This document shows, in pieces, positions 31,801 through 42,479 of a stretch of DNA of 64,000 bases. Below the pieces are notes generated by a model. The model saw only the letters and a program-made list of their open reading frames with translations, made no database searches and was not told where the DNA came from. The stretch's first letter is position 1. Every line of letters begins with the position of its first letter. The translations under genes were made by a program, and so were the position numbers. The stretch covers positions 118,167,037-118,231,036 of the forward strand of contig OY757011.1 of assembly GCA_963580285.1 (NCBI GenBank), given 5' to 3'. Source of the DNA: Lucinisca nassula (taxonomy: Eukaryota; Mollusca; Bivalvia; Lucinida; Lucinidae).

Positions 31801-31934
31801 ATTATATCGTACAAGCAGTGCATTAAGTTTCCAGCATATGATCACCAAGTAGCACTGTATATAAGCCATACCACGAGAAATTGAAAAAAAAAAAATGGGC
31901 AACCAGCCAAGGCTCTGATCAGACTGTGCTGGCT

Positions 31935-32130
31935 GGGCCCAGCTGTTCAAAGCAATATGAGCTTAACAAGCTCGTTAGTGGTCAAAATGTTTACTGTTCA
32001 TGCAAATACATATGTCTGAAACTATTGAGTTTTTGCTGAAAAAAAAAAATGTGAGCAGCAAAAGCTACTCATATTTTTTTAGCAAATATACTAGTATATT
32101 TGTCATAATCAATGAGAGAAGTTTTAATAG
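31935..32130. mobile_element. MITE family C
   Basis: Starts gggcccagctgttcaaagca; central hairpin tttttgctgaaaaaaaaaaa tgtgagcagc / gctactcatatttttttagcaa at 32028-32088; right end cut by the next element. Confidence 0.6.
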
Positions 32131-32134
32131 TACT

Positions 32135-32368
32135 TTAATCCGTTGTATGCCGGAAACCCCTAAAGGGGTACCTTGACAAACATTACAGAACCCTGATCAG
32201 ATGCTGCAGAACGCGGCATCTGATCAGGGCCTGCACCGTTTGCTGACAGAATTTTTCGTCAAAAATAGAATAAGAATGAAAAAAAAACTGGCCTGACACC
32301 CCTAATATGACTTATGGACTTGTCCATTATATAGCAATAGAAGAGTCCACTAGTATACAATGGCTTAA
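32135..32368. mobile_element. TTAA-type MITE
   Basis: TTAA-TCCGTTGTATGCCGGAAA ... TATACAATGGC-TTAA; hairpin module gacaaacattacagaaccct ... gggcctgcaccgtttgct at 32175-32242; 'ggacttgtccattatatagc' in the right half. Confidence 0.7.
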
Positions 32369-32569
32369 CTAATGACATTGTTAGTTTGAACAACAGGTCC
32401 CTGATCAGGGCCTTGCCTGTTTGCATAAAGCTTCCATGTATCATGAATTGCGTTTAATAACTGCAACAACATTCTGTGCGCTCGGTGGGCACCCGCTTTG
32501 TTTAACACGCAGCTGCCCTATACCTTCAGCAAGCAGCAATGGCTCTAATCTGCCCCTAACGTTGGGAGA

Positions 32570-32765
32570 TTATGGCCCTAATGTCGGAGTTTACAGCCCA
32601 GTCAACACTTTTTGTCATATTGGGCTGGAAAATTTAGTTTAACTATCCACATTTATCCTGGGCAGGCTTACATATAAGCAGTTAACCAGCAGAGTGCATA
32701 TTCTTAAGCCCAAAACTGACAACAATACTTCTTGATCAACAGAAGGGATCTGTCCCTACTGATGC
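32570..32765 (-). mobile_element. SINE family B, diverged
   Basis: cagtcaacactttttgtcat, tttaactatccacattta, ctgggcaggcttac, gcagttaaccagcagagtgc, cttgatcaacagaaggg in the same order as 9382-9575. Confidence 0.6.
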
Positions 32766-33297
32766 ACAGGCTGGTCATTGGTTTGAGGGAACCAAAGACA
32801 TGTTCATTGGTTTGAAGGAACCAAATACACATTCTGATGTGTGGCTTGTATATATATATTTTTTTCTTGCATGAAAATGCTGTGAATATTACGTCAAAAC
32901 CACTGCTGTGAATGAAATTTGAAGCTAATGATGAAATAAAAAAAATCTATATTAGTGAAAAAAAGAAATGACAAGCACTAAACAAGAACACAAAAAGAAA
33001 CTACACCACAACCCCTTTTTAACACTATTTTTATGATCCAAAGCACAATCCGTAACCAATAGGGATCTACTCTTGTTCCACAACATCAAATTCTGTCGTT
33101 TCTTTCCTCTAAGAAAAGTCCCCTTTTCAGAAAGGGATCACTATATAGGAAAGCAAAGAGGAGGTCCCAAAAGTTGTTGCCTGCATACACAATGGCTGAC
33201 AATATGCCAGAACAAAAACTACCAAACCTGTTTGGTCAGTGAAGACTATGATAAGCCTGTGGATGCGCACAGTCTGATCAAGCTTTCAATGACCTCT

Positions 33298-33539
33298 CAT
33301 TACGAAAACACACTTATACAAATACATTGTAAATTTTACCACCAAAAAGCGAAAAAATTTTAGCTGAAAAATTGCGATATTTTTTCTTATTTCTGCTCAA
33401 AAATATAGATTGTGGGTACCCACAATCTATATTTTTGAGCAAAAATAAGAAAAATAAGGTTTACCCTTCCAAACCCCAGTTTTACTATATAAAAGTGGGG
33501 TTCAAGGGGTCAAAATTTTATAGGTGTGTTTTCGTGATG
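33298..33539 (-). mobile_element. Hairpin MITE family H, inverted copy with collapsed hairpin
   Basis: Starts cattacgaaaacacacttat and ends ataggtgtgttttcgtgatg. The central hairpin has lost its GAACCGCC tips, leaving the perfect palindrome tatagattgtgggtacccacaatctata. Confidence 0.8.
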
Positions 33540-33870
33540 GGGTTATCAAAAGTGCAAAAGGAGAAGACTGCAGACTGACCAAATGGGTGTATGCCAGTGT
33601 TCTGTTTTGTGGTACTGAATAGTGTTATAAAGAGTTTGTATGTGTAAACTAACAAACAAAAACTTCTAGTGACATATAGTAAACCACACTCACACTATTA
33701 AGCATTCCTTCAATGCACTGAAACTAGAACTGTAGGTACATGTACCATAAACTATTGGCTATAAATCACTTCCCCCAATAGACTTTAGCTTTAGTACTCT
33801 GAAGCGGTCTTTTGGCTAAGGGAGCTCTGTTCAACTGGACCCAGAAATGTAATGTTAACTAATGACTTCA

Positions 33871-34099
33871 TTAACCCATTCAGTACCAGAAACCCCTAAA
33901 GGGGTACCTTGGCAAACAGTGCAGGCCCAGATCAGACGCCGCAAAATGCGGCGTCTGATCAGGGCCTACACTGTTTGCTAAACGTTCAGCCAGTTTCCAA
34001 ATAGATTTTGAAGAAAACACAACCTGACGCCCTTAAATTTTGAAATGGACTCCTGCTATATATAAGGAGGAAGATTCCATTTGATACGAAAAGGGTTAA
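33871..34099. mobile_element. TTAA-flanked MITE, full copy
   Basis: TTAA-CCCATTCAGTACCAGAAA ... CATTTGATACGAAAAGGG-TTAA; hairpin gcaaacagtgcaggcccaga tcagacgccgc / gcggcgtctgatcagggcct acactgtttgc at 33911-33978. Confidence 0.8.
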
Positions 34100-34283
34100 T
34101 GCTGAATAACTGGGGCCTGACTTATAAGTGGTGCCTGACTTACAACTGGACACAGCCGGGGAAGAAATCACTGGACTAACTTCCCTTAAAACTGCCTTCC
34201 ACCAGAGACCTGATGTTGATTCAACACTGAAATTTGACAAATGCTGTTTCAATTTTAAATCAATATAGAGTCAATGCCTGCAG

Positions 34284-34510
34284 TGCTTACTGTAAAAATC
34301 TTAAAAATTCCGACACCTTCAGGACTTGCTGAAATTCTTCTAAAATTATAGCAAATTTGTTTCACGATCCAGCAAGGAGTCCAAAAAGTGCAGATGGAAT
34401 GGCAAACAGTGCAGGCCCTGATCAGACTGCTCCTTCAGGAGCAGTCTGATCTGGGTCTGCACTGTTTGCTTAGGCCTGTGTGTCCCAATACTTAGGATCA
34501 TTACAGTATC
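34284..34510. mobile_element. MITE, second arm type, with hairpin
   Basis: Inverted relative to 28111-28345: 'cttactgtaaaaatcttaaa', 'caggacttgctgaaattctt', then hairpin ggcaaacagtgcaggccctg ... gggtctgcactgtttgct at 34399-34470, and 'cccaatacttaggatca'. Confidence 0.65.
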
Positions 34511-34687
34511 AAAGAATCATTCACAGCCAAAATTTATGGTACATACACCAATACATTCCTGTGGTCAAACTGCACAGGAAACATTACATATAACAATCAA
34601 GAAATTCATAAAGAAACAAAAAATAAATGTCAGAATAGTCAGCGTTCTGCAGTCTGATCAGATTCTGTGCTATTTACTACCAGCAAC

Positions 34688-34832
34688 TAGAGCTGTCAGT
34701 GAAACTGACTAGGGCCCCGGCAGCGCTATCAGAGGAATAGGAAAAAATTTGTGGACGGACAGACAGACGGACGGACAGAGTGATTACTATAGGGCACCCA
34801 CACTTTCAGTGCGGGGCCCTAAAAATATTTAT
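34688..34832 (+). mobile_element. Arm-only element, GGGCCCC family (no core)
   Basis: Left arm ctagagctgtcagtgaaact gactagggccccggcagcgc, then tttgtgg(ACGGACAGAC)n, then right arm attactatagggcacccaca ctttcagtgcggggccct. TAGGGCCCCG is inverted at the ends. No core units are present, unlike the 60.6 kb copy. Confidence 0.8.
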
Positions 34833-34944
34833 CTTACCTTAGCAACTATTTATCTTACCCCAGCAACTATTTATCTTTCCCTTACATCTTAAGGGAAATA
34901 CACATTTTCTCCTCTTTCACAGGGAAATGGGCACCTGGATCAAG

Positions 34945-35165
34945 ATGTCCAAAACTAAAGATGTCATCAGCTGACATTTCATCAAAACACTGATAATTTC
35001 GTATGGCAAATATGCCAATATTTTGGCTGAAAAAAAAGTGGAGCTTTTGGTCACATTTTTCCAGCAAAAATACCATGGTATTACGCATTGTACTTGCTAT
35101 AACAGGTAACAATTTGACCTCTAACAAGCTTGTTAAGCTAGCGAGGGTTTGAATAACTGGGCCCT
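34945..35165. mobile_element. MITE family C
   Basis: Hairpin ggctgaaaaaaaagtggagc / ggtcacatttttccagcaaa at 35023-35066; right part 'aacaatttgacctctaacaa' and end gtttgaataactgggccc. Confidence 0.6.
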
Positions 35166-35290
35166 GGACTTCCTGTTTCCTTTCCCCTTAACACAGCCCC
35201 TTCAGGAGACGGAAGAATTTGCTCAATTTCTCAGACATTAAGGGGCCTTTTGTCAAGGGAGACAAAAATACTTCTGACAGAGTTGCCTTC
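35166..35290. repeat. Family K fragment
   Basis: 'ccttcaggagacggaagaatttgctc' and 'gagacaaaaatacttctgac', as in other K copies; the hairpin is broken. Confidence 0.45.
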
Positions 35291-35492
35291 CCATTATCTG
35301 TTCCCATTTTTGGATACAAAAATCGTAACAAAGGACACAGATTCTGATCAGACGGCATCAAGAGTCGACATATTCTTCCCCACCTGCTTACTATCAGCCC
35401 AATTTCTATGGCATTTGAATAGCATCTATATTTACTATGCCAATAAATTATTCCTTTGATCTCTTGTCGGTTATTTGTGTATCAAAACATTG

Positions 35493-35856
35493 TACAGTGG
35501 AACTTCGATAACTCGAACACGGATAGTTTGTTTATCATGGCTAATTCGAACTTATTCTGGAGTCCCTTGAGATTATTTCCCAAAGATCCAGATATCCATG
35601 TATTTATGATAATATATGCATTTTCTTTCCTGATGTTATCTTGAAAGAAAAGTTATGTTGTGTGCACTCATTAGAATCGCCTCAATGAGGCGATTCTAAT
35701 GAGTACACACAACAAACCTTTATTTTATTGAAGATCGTAAATAAATCATAAAGTGAGCCCTAGTATACTTCAAGACCTCAGTATTTCTAACTATCCTTAA
35801 TTCGAACAAATTTTCATGGTCCCAAAGATATTTGAGTTGTCGAAGTTCGACTGTAT
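35493..35856. mobile_element. MITE 'TACAGTGGAACTTCGATAAC' with H hairpin inside
   Basis: Ends tacagtggaacttcgataac and gttgtcgaagttcgactgta are inverted. Near the middle, 35643-35725, a third-subfamily H hairpin (gcactcattagaatcgcctc aatgagg / gattctaatgagtacac) is embedded. Confidence 0.7.
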
Positions 35857-36119
35857 TAAGTTATTTCTAACTTTATAATATAGTAGCACTATGTGTTACT
35901 TAAAAATGCATTATCCAGTGAAATCTCAATGGATCAAACACAGTGACTATAAAATTCTGTTCTGAACAAGTACAGTTCTGATCAATAAGGGTCAAACTGT
36001 ATATAAACTAATTCCTAGCAACTTGTGACTGAATACGTCCACCATACAAAATTAAGTCATCTGAGCTTTTGCCATTGAGGATTCACTGAACATACTACAT
36101 CATAGTTTCATATAAGAAA

Positions 36120-36300
36120 GTAAAAAGGATAACTTTTTGATAAATTTTCTTATTTCCACATTCAACAATATGATGTGGGTACTTGTTAGAATCGCCTCAA
36201 CCAGGCGATTCTAACAAGTACCCACAACATAGATTTTCCAGCAAGAAATGAAGATTATTATTCTTTGGCTACCCTTTTTACACCTCCATTTCTGTAGCTA
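36120..36300. mobile_element. Hairpin MITE, third H subfamily
   Basis: Hairpin gggtacttgttagaatcgcc / ggcgattctaacaagtaccc flanked by 'aaattttcttatttcc' and 'caagaaatgaagattat'. A separate hairpin, cattttaaatgttccttaat / gtaaggaacatttaaaatg, follows at 36342-36378. Confidence 0.7.
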
Positions 36301-36379
36301 TGACTGTATTATCAAGACAGCCAACTGCTAAGCTCCTAACCATTTTAAATGTTCCTTAATGTAAGGAACATTTAAAATA

Positions 36380-37090
36380 TGTTCAACTTCAGTATTTCCA
36401 TGTTCAACATCTATTTTTCAGAATAAGCTGCAAATTGTATTTTTCACCTTTGCTTGTATACACTAACAGCTGTTAACTGCAGCGAGCCACACAATAGCAA
36501 CCTAATTCTGAGGTATCCAATACATGTTGTTAATTTCATTTTATAGGTATGAGCACATTAATCGTGTATTATATTCCATGTCGCTAAGCCACAAATATAT
36601 GATTAACTGTCACTATCAGAAATCTGTCACCTAGCCTATAGTCAACTTTATTATTTTCAACAAGCGCCTTTCAAGAGGGGATATAACAGAATGGTCATTT
36701 TCAATTAAATATTGTTTATTTTTTCCACTTTAAATATTACGCCTCTTGTTGTATATTATATGTTATTCCTTTTTCACTGAATTCGAACAAGCAAACTTTC
36801 AATGCACGAATATCTCAGTGTCACACACTTTTTTCAGTCACTGCCTGAATATTTATATTTATTTCCATTTTCCATCGTAAGATATATAATCATACACTTC
36901 ATCAAATACTTGAATATAGGTCAGTCTGTGAAGCTCCTTATTCACTGTTGTCTTCTTGTCCCTCAGAATGCAATTTACAATATATACAAGCATGTTTTTT
37001 CCTTTTCGTGATTTCTTTCTTTTTCAAGATAACCGGAACTGGAGTCACAGTCATTCTTTCCAAAGTTCTCTGTAAAATATGCTGTCGGAT
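36380..37090. other. No gene recognised
   Basis: AT-rich; no exon, RNA gene or clear repeat supported. Confidence 0.4.
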
Positions 37091-37250
37091 CTGACATAGC
37101 TCCAGACAAGGGAAATTAAGGATTAGAGATGATTTTCCAGATTTCTTGTTAGAGGCATGTTGTGGGTACGGTCTAACAAGTACCAGCAACATGTTTTAAT
37201 GAAGAAATGATATTTTAGCCCTTAAATATCTTCAGCACTCCTCCAAAGCT
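37091..37250. mobile_element. H-subfamily MITE, deleted hairpin
   Basis: Flanks 'ttttccagatttcttgttag' and 'atgaagaaatgatattttag', but the hairpin is reduced to gttgtgggtacggtctaacaagtac. Confidence 0.5.
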
Positions 37251-37261
37251 GGAGCTATGGA

Positions 37262-37358
37262 TGACAGTCATCTGGCTTTGACTGAGTCATCTGGCTTTGA
37301 CTGAGTCATCTGGCTCTGACTGAGTCATCTGGCCTTGACTGAGTCATCTGGCTATGAT
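37262..37358. repeat. Minisatellite, 19-bp unit, five copies
   Basis: Unit gactgagtcatctggcttt, five near-identical copies. Each contains TGAGTCA, an AP-1-type word. Confidence 0.9.
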
Positions 37359-37479
37359 CAGTACACGAAACTTTTAGTGGAGGAAAGGAAAGAACAGATT
37401 ATTCAACCATCTAAATCTTTTGGGACAATATTTCGAGCTTTGTGATTCTGTCATAACTTTAGATAAGCAGAAATGCAGA

Positions 37480-37640
37480 TAATATTCCGATTACTGCATG
37501 TATTTGTCCATTAAAACATATGTTGTGGGTACTTGTTAGAATTGCCTCATCGAGGCAATTCTAACAAGTACCCACAACTTGTTTCTTTCAAGAAATCACC
37601 TATTACCAATCCTCAATATTCCACTTTATCAGGAGTTATG
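37480..37640. mobile_element. Hairpin MITE, third H subfamily
   Basis: Hairpin gggtacttgttagaattgcc tcat / gaggcaattctaacaagtac at 37528-37578 with subfamily flanks. Confidence 0.7.
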
Positions 37641-37726
37641 CCTCTGTGACAGAATAAATGTATACTTGAAATCTTTGTATGAAGAAATGAAGAAAAGCTG
37701 TCTCTTCATGACATCTTTTCTGTCCG

Positions 37727-38430
37727 AGTCCAGCTGTTCAAAACCTCATTAAGTTAACTAACTCATTAATGGTCTAGCCAGTAAAACATCTGAAACAGCG
37801 GTATTTTTGCTGGAAAAGTGTATAAGAAACCTACTCAGTCATACCTGTGATAATTTCTTAAACTGTAAGAGGGAGATTTGCCGTTGTGATGCGGGAGATG
37901 TAAAGAATATATAGAGAAATTCTGAGTTCAAATGAGGGAGACTCCAAATTTTACTAAAAATTTAGCATAAATTGGACAAAAATTACATCACGATAACAAG
38001 TCCGTGAAACCAAGACCCCTCTAAACCTCACTTTATACAGAGAAAAGTGGGATGTAAGGGGGTAAACATTATCTGCCTTATTTTAGCTTAAAAACATAGA
38101 TTGTGGGTACTCGTTAGAACCGCCTCAATGAGGTGGTTCTAACTAGTACCCACAACCTATGTTAAAAGCAGAAATAAGGAAGATGTTAAAAATTTTACCT
38201 AATATTTGTCACTTCTGACACCATGTTGGACGCCATTATTTAACACGGACATGTTTTCCTAATGAGCATCAAAATGAGGGAGTCTCCCTCTTAATGGGGG
38301 AGATATCACAGGTATGCTCAGTGACGTAAGTCTCTTTTCAGCAATAGCCATTTTTTCGATGAATTGAATCACTGAAGGTTTAATGTTATGTTAACTAACC
38401 ACTTTGTTAGATTTAAACAACTGGGCCCAG
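37727..38430. mobile_element. MITE family C interrupted by a nested insertion
   Basis: Left 37727-37839 (cagctgttcaaaacctcatt ... gtatttttgctggaaaagtg) and right 38317-38430 (ctcttttcagcaatag ... gttaactaaccactttgtta ... aacaactgggccc) are the halves of one family C copy, split by 37840-38316. Another copy of the family follows directly. Confidence 0.65.
37840..38316. mobile_element. 477-bp element, CATACCTGTGATA ends, with target duplication
   Basis: Ends catacctgtgataa and atatcacaggtatg are inverted, and the flanks CTCAGT (37834-37839 and 38317-38322) are a target-site duplication. The inner arms 'agagggagatttgccg' and 'gagtctccctctta' also pair loosely. A family H subfamily 2 MITE occupies 37984-38265. 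Confidence 0.75.
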
Positions 38431-38662
38431 CTGTTTAAAACTAACGTCATTAGTTAACATATGGTTAAAACTTGGATCATTTAATTTGGTAAATATGCTA
38501 GTATTTTTGCTGAAAATATGTGAGCAGCTTTTGCAAATGCAAAAGCTGCTCACATTTTTTCAGCAAAAATACCAAAATTTTAGATATTGTACTTGCTAGA
38601 ACAGTTAACAATATGACCACTAATGAGCATGTTAAGCTAAGGAGGCTTTGAACAACTGGCCC
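38425..38662. mobile_element. MITE family C, full copy
   Basis: gggcccagctgtttaaaact ... ggctttgaacaactggccct; central hairpin tttttgctgaaaatatgtga gcagcttttgc / gcaaaagctgctcacatttt ttcagcaaaaa. Confidence 0.8.
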
Positions 38663-39317
38663 TAGAACCACAAGCTATATGAACACTGTTTCAACTAAAT
38701 AAACATCTGGCAAAATAGATAGCTCTTTATACATGATATATATACAAATTCTATTTCTCCCATTTTCATGCATATAACCTTTTTTCCTCAGATAATATTT
38801 CGAAACATTCAAAGCAATGCTTATTTACACCTGTGCATTTCGAAACATTCAAAGCAAATCTTATTTACAAACCTGTTTTGTTATTTAAGTCATTCATGAA
38901 CAAATCTCTAGAAATATCAAAAGCAGTTATACACATCACAATACCAAATCATAATGGACATTATCACAATTTCTGTGTGGAAATCTGAACACACATGTAT
39001 CAAACATCTTTTTACACAACTGAAAGGTACATACAAATATAATGATGTTACCGGTATGCTAAATACATATATATGACTCACACTGCAGAATGACAAATGA
39101 AAGCATCTGACTGGATGGGATTGTGTAGGATATTATCCCCAGACTTTCTTCAGAAAAATAAAAATTGTGGGTGCCTAATAAATAATGAGGCCAACATACC
39201 CACAAGCACTTACAGTAACTAATGAACGTTTTTTTTATCTTGTTTTGTTTTATTTTAAACAACTTGGAAGTCTGTCAAATACCATAAGTAAGAAATGTTT
39301 GTTATAAATTAAGACTT
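38663..39317. other. No gene recognised
   Basis: Includes a local direct repeat ('atttcgaaacattcaaagca' at about 38798 and 38838). Nothing else supported. Confidence 0.45.
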
Positions 39318-39592
39318 AGCAATAGCCCCCACCCATAGGAGCTTGAAGAAATAGTTTGGGCTGCATGATGCTTCCATGCAGAGCTTAAACTGGTCGCACT
39401 TGAGTACTGGTAAACTGCTTAAGGGTCTAAGCCTGCCCAGGCAAAGTGGTGCGAGTCAGACCGTTGCAGGGATTAAGATGTCATTTCATCTCAATGTCTG
39501 GTAAAAGTCCAACAAAATTGGAAGCAAAGTCTCCAAAATGACCTAAATAGAGTTGACGGGGATGTAAAACATCAATTCAAACAAACCAAGAC
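39318..39592 (+). mobile_element. SINE family A, nearly full length
   Basis: gcttgaagaaatagtttggg, gatgcttccatg, tgagtactggtaaactgctt, taagcctgcccaggcaaagt, gagtcagaccgt, gatgtcatttcatctcaatg, aaaatgacctaaatagagtt, tail gacggggatgtaaaacatca. Confidence 0.8.
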
Positions 39593-39814
39593 TTAGCAGG
39601 GAATAGAAATTAAAGCACTGACAGCACTGGTGGCTGCCAGTCCCAAAAAGCAGGCTCGGACAATGGTCCTGAACGGGGACTTACTGTATTTACTCTAAGT
39701 TTTCAGACACCTAAACACCAAACCATACTTGTTCTAAAACTTGGGACAAGTACAACCTACTAATCAGTATTGTGTATACTAATCAGTACTGCGTATAAAA
39801 ACTAACTGGATAAG

Positions 39815-40032
39815 CAGCAAACAGTGTAGACGCTGATGAGACGCCGCATTCTGCGACGTCTCATCTGGGTCTACACTGTTTGCTCAGGTGTGTCTGTCTC
39901 AATATATGTTAAACATGGTAATGCGAAAACTTCGCTTCAACCCTTAATTTCCTGTTTTTTAAGAAAACAGGGTAGACCCTGATAAGATACAGTGTTCTGC
40001 AGCATTTAATCTGGGTCTACACTGTTTGCCAG
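39815..40032. repeat. Two GCAAACAGTG hairpins
   Basis: 39817-39885 (agcaaacagtgtagacgctg ... gggtctacactgtttgct, clean arms) and 39958-40030 (decayed left arm, gggtctacactgtttgcc right arm). Confidence 0.75.
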
Positions 40033-40096
40033 TGCCTCCATGTTTTACAGATAAGCCTCTTCAAACTACACGCGCACTTCGCAGTAACAAGAATTG

Positions 40097-40380
40097 ATTT
40101 ATGTGATTTGAGGTTTAAAATCCCCATCAACACTTTTTAAGTAATTTTGGAGACATTGCTTCCAATTCTGTGGGAATTTTACCCATCCTTGAGATTAAAT
40201 GACATCTCAATCCCCGATGCCCAATGAAACCATTAGGGTTTACATGCATGGAGGGTCTGACTCGCACCACTTTGCCTAGACCTTCTAAGTCATTTAACTG
40301 TACTCATGTGCAGTCAGCTCTGTGTGGAAGCATCATGTAGCCCAATCTATTTCTCCAAGCCCTGACGGGTGGGGGCCAAT
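40097..40380 (-). mobile_element. SINE family A, nearly full length
   Basis: Reverse order of 39318-39592: ttgaggtttaaaatccccat, ttttggagacattgcttcca, gagattaaatgacatctcaa, cccaatgaaaccattagggt, gtctgactcgcaccactttg, ttctccaagccctgacgggt. Confidence 0.8.
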
Positions 40381-41029
40381 AGTGACAAGAATACAATGGC
40401 TACAAATAACTGTTACAGAAATAGTCACATGGATATTAGTTGGCGCTATCTTATAAGAAAATAATTTTTTTTCATCCTATAAACTTCTCTGGAGCTTAAA
40501 GGGTTTAACATTTCATTCTGTATAGTATAACATATTTAGTTACCCACACCCCCTCAACCACACACACACACACACTTATGTGTACCCATAACAAAACTTT
40601 ATGAAGCACTTGAGAAAGTTAGCCTACAAAAGTTAACAACTCTTAGTAAGTCTTGTTTAGGGAATTATGCATAACAAAGTTGCCTTTTTAGTGAAAACAA
40701 GCAATGCTCTGATGTAATGACATAACATGCTAGTTACAATAAAATTCTGCATATCTATCTATGACAAATTTTTGGGGTCATCATTATTACCTCACTGAGG
40801 TTATTCGGATGAGTAAACACAAAATATGAATATTTCACCCATAAGCAGACAGGCAGCAACAGTGGACGAAAACTCCTACTGCAGGAACATAACATAAAAC
40901 AAAGCAAATCACAACAAAGCAAATTGTGATTTGCACAAAAGAGAAGAACAAATAACATAATACAGTCTTCCATGTCTGAACAAAATCTTGCCTAGCATTG
41001 ATTCCACACTTGTTCAGATTTCAATCCAT
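40381..41029. other. Downstream of the PARP14-like stop; probable 3' UTR or flank
   Basis: Lies just 3' of the stop codon on the minus strand. No canonical AATAAA on the minus strand is evident close by. Contains a CA microsatellite (40558-40576) and a decayed H hairpin (40770-40830). Confidence 0.4.
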
Positions 41030-41328
41030 TTATCCTACATAAGTAATCAAGTACTCAGGATAAGCCTGGGTATCGTGAAATATCACAAACTCCATGGGAT
41101 TGCTTTTATCATCCACAGCACAGTCATATACTACAGTCTTGTCACCACTCGGGTTGATAGGGGGCAGAACTCTCATGCCCTTGTTTCCTTTAGTATACTC
41201 CCCTGTCAAAGCTTTCACATAGAATATGTATCTGTTGGCAGTCTGTCCTGTCTGGGCTCCTGTCAAGTAAGACTGGGCAGAGTATGATGCATCTCCAGCA
41301 AAATAAACTCCTTCTCCAAAATAGGTAC
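41030..41328 (-). CDS. PARP14: PARP14-like gene, last coding exon (C-terminal half of catalytic domain)
   Basis: The acceptor (gatttgcag) ends at 41329; coding enters with two bases and reads TYFGEGVYFAGDASYSAQSY ... YIFYVKALTGEYTKGNKG ... NPMEFVIFHDTQAYPEYL-ITYVG then stop at 41030-41032. GxGVYFAxDASYS carries the second catalytic-triad residue (Tyr) of the ADP-ribosyltransferase fold, and FVIFHD.QAYPEYLITY is the conserved last strand of the PARP14/15 group. Such enzymes transfer ADP-ribose from NAD+ and normally act as mono-transferases, because the polymerase-type third Glu is replaced. I cannot fix the third residue without an alignment. Phase (1+2) matches the donor at 43385. PARP14 and PARP15 are hard to separate on this domain alone; the upstream macrodomain, KH-like and WWE regions support PARP14. 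Confidence 0.92.
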
Positions 41329-41350
41329 CTGCAAATCAGTGAAATAATTT

Positions 41351-41515
41351 AACCTTATGTAGATGGGAAACCCCAAACAGGACATTTACGAACAGTGCAG
41401 GCCCACATCAGACGAGGCAGAATGTGACATCTGATCAGAGCCTTCAATATTTGCTAAAAGTTCAGCCATCTTCTAAATAAATTTCTATAAACAACTCAAC
41501 CAGACACCCTAAATT
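41351..41515. repeat. TTAA-family MITE, decayed
   Basis: 'ttaaccttatgtagatgggaaacccc', hairpin cgaacagtgcaggcccacat ... ttcaatatttgct, 'ttctataaacaactcaacca', directly before a full TTAA copy. Intronic to the PARP14-like gene. Confidence 0.5.
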
Positions 41516-41544
41516 TCAACATGGACTCCTATATCATGGCATAC

Positions 41545-41764
41545 TTAACCCATTTTGTACTGGAAACCCCAAAACAGGTACCCTGGCAAACAGTGCAGGC
41601 CCAGATCAGATGCCGCAGAACATGGCATCTGATCAGGGCCTACACTGTTTGCCAAAAAGTTCAGCCTTTTTCCAAACAAATTTTGAAGAAACCACCGCTA
41701 AATTTTGGAACAGACTCCTGCTATATTTAAGGAGGAAGATTGGATTTGGTACAAAAAGGGTTAA
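41545..41764. mobile_element. TTAA-flanked MITE, full copy
   Basis: TTAA-CCCATTTTGTACTGGAAA ... GATTTGGTACAAAAAGGG-TTAA, exact TTAA on both sides, 220 bp. Hairpin module at 41588-41653. One of the best-preserved copies. Confidence 0.85.
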
Positions 41765-41825
41765 AGCAGGCATGACAAAAACAACCATCCAAAAATGTAT
41801 AGACTACACAGAAAAATGATCATAA

Positions 41826-42111
41826 CATCACGAAAACACACCTGTATGATTTTGAGCCCTTGAACCCCACTTTTATATTGTAAAACTGGGGTTTACAGGG
41901 GTAAACCTTATTTTTCTTATTTCTGCTCTAAAATAAAGATTGTGGGTACTCGCTAGAACCGCCTCGATAAAGTGGTTCTTATGAGTACCCGCAATCTATA
42001 TTTTGAGCAGAAATAAGAAAAAAAAATCACAATTTTTCACCGTTATATTTGTTGTTGTTTTTTTCGGTGGTAAAGTTTACAGTGCATTTGTATAGGTGTG
42101 TTTTTGTAATG
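41826..42111 (+). mobile_element. Hairpin MITE family H, full copy
   Basis: catcacgaaaacacacctgt ... ataggtgtgtttttgtaatg; inner aaccccacttttatattgta / aaaactggggtttacagggg; hairpin partly decayed (gaaccgcctcgataaagtgg ttc). Inserted into a 25.6 kb-type MITE. Confidence 0.8.
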
Positions 42112-42150
42112 TACTAGATTTTCTTCATGATCAATACATTTTTGTTTAGG

Positions 42151-42455
42151 GCTGGCCTCAGTGGCTCAGTCGGATGCGCGTCTGACTGGTGATCAGGAGG
42201 ACGCGGGTTCATCTCCCGCCGGGGTCGGCAACATTCTTTCGTGGAGATTGATCATGAAATCTTTTCTACGGTCATTCTCTCCCTTCCGCTGATTCAAGAA
42301 GGGCAGTTGTCAGTTTCTTGCGAAAGAATGTGCACTGTACTGGTTAACCGCTTACGTATAAGCCTGCCCAGGAAAGTGTTGATAGGTAAACTGACCGACT
42401 CAAAAATGACCTAAATAGTGTTGACTGGGCCGTAAAACTCCAAAACAAACAAACA
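42151..42455 (+). mobile_element. SINE family B, full length with target duplication
   Basis: tRNA-like head gctggcctcagtggctcagt ... gcgggttcatctcccgccgg, body cattctttcgtggagattga, gctgattcaagaagggcagt, ggttaaccgcttacgtataa, and tail aaaaatgacctaaatagtgt tgactgggccgtaaaactcc followed by AAACAAACAAA. Flanked by atttttgttt-agg (42138) and atttttgttt-ggg (42456), a target duplication of 10 bp or more. The head is not called a tRNA gene. Confidence 0.85.
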
Positions 42456-42479
42456 ATTTTTGTTTGGGATACAACATGG

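Noticed and set aside
42155..42232. Functional tRNA gene
   Set aside because: It is the head of a SINE with target duplications.
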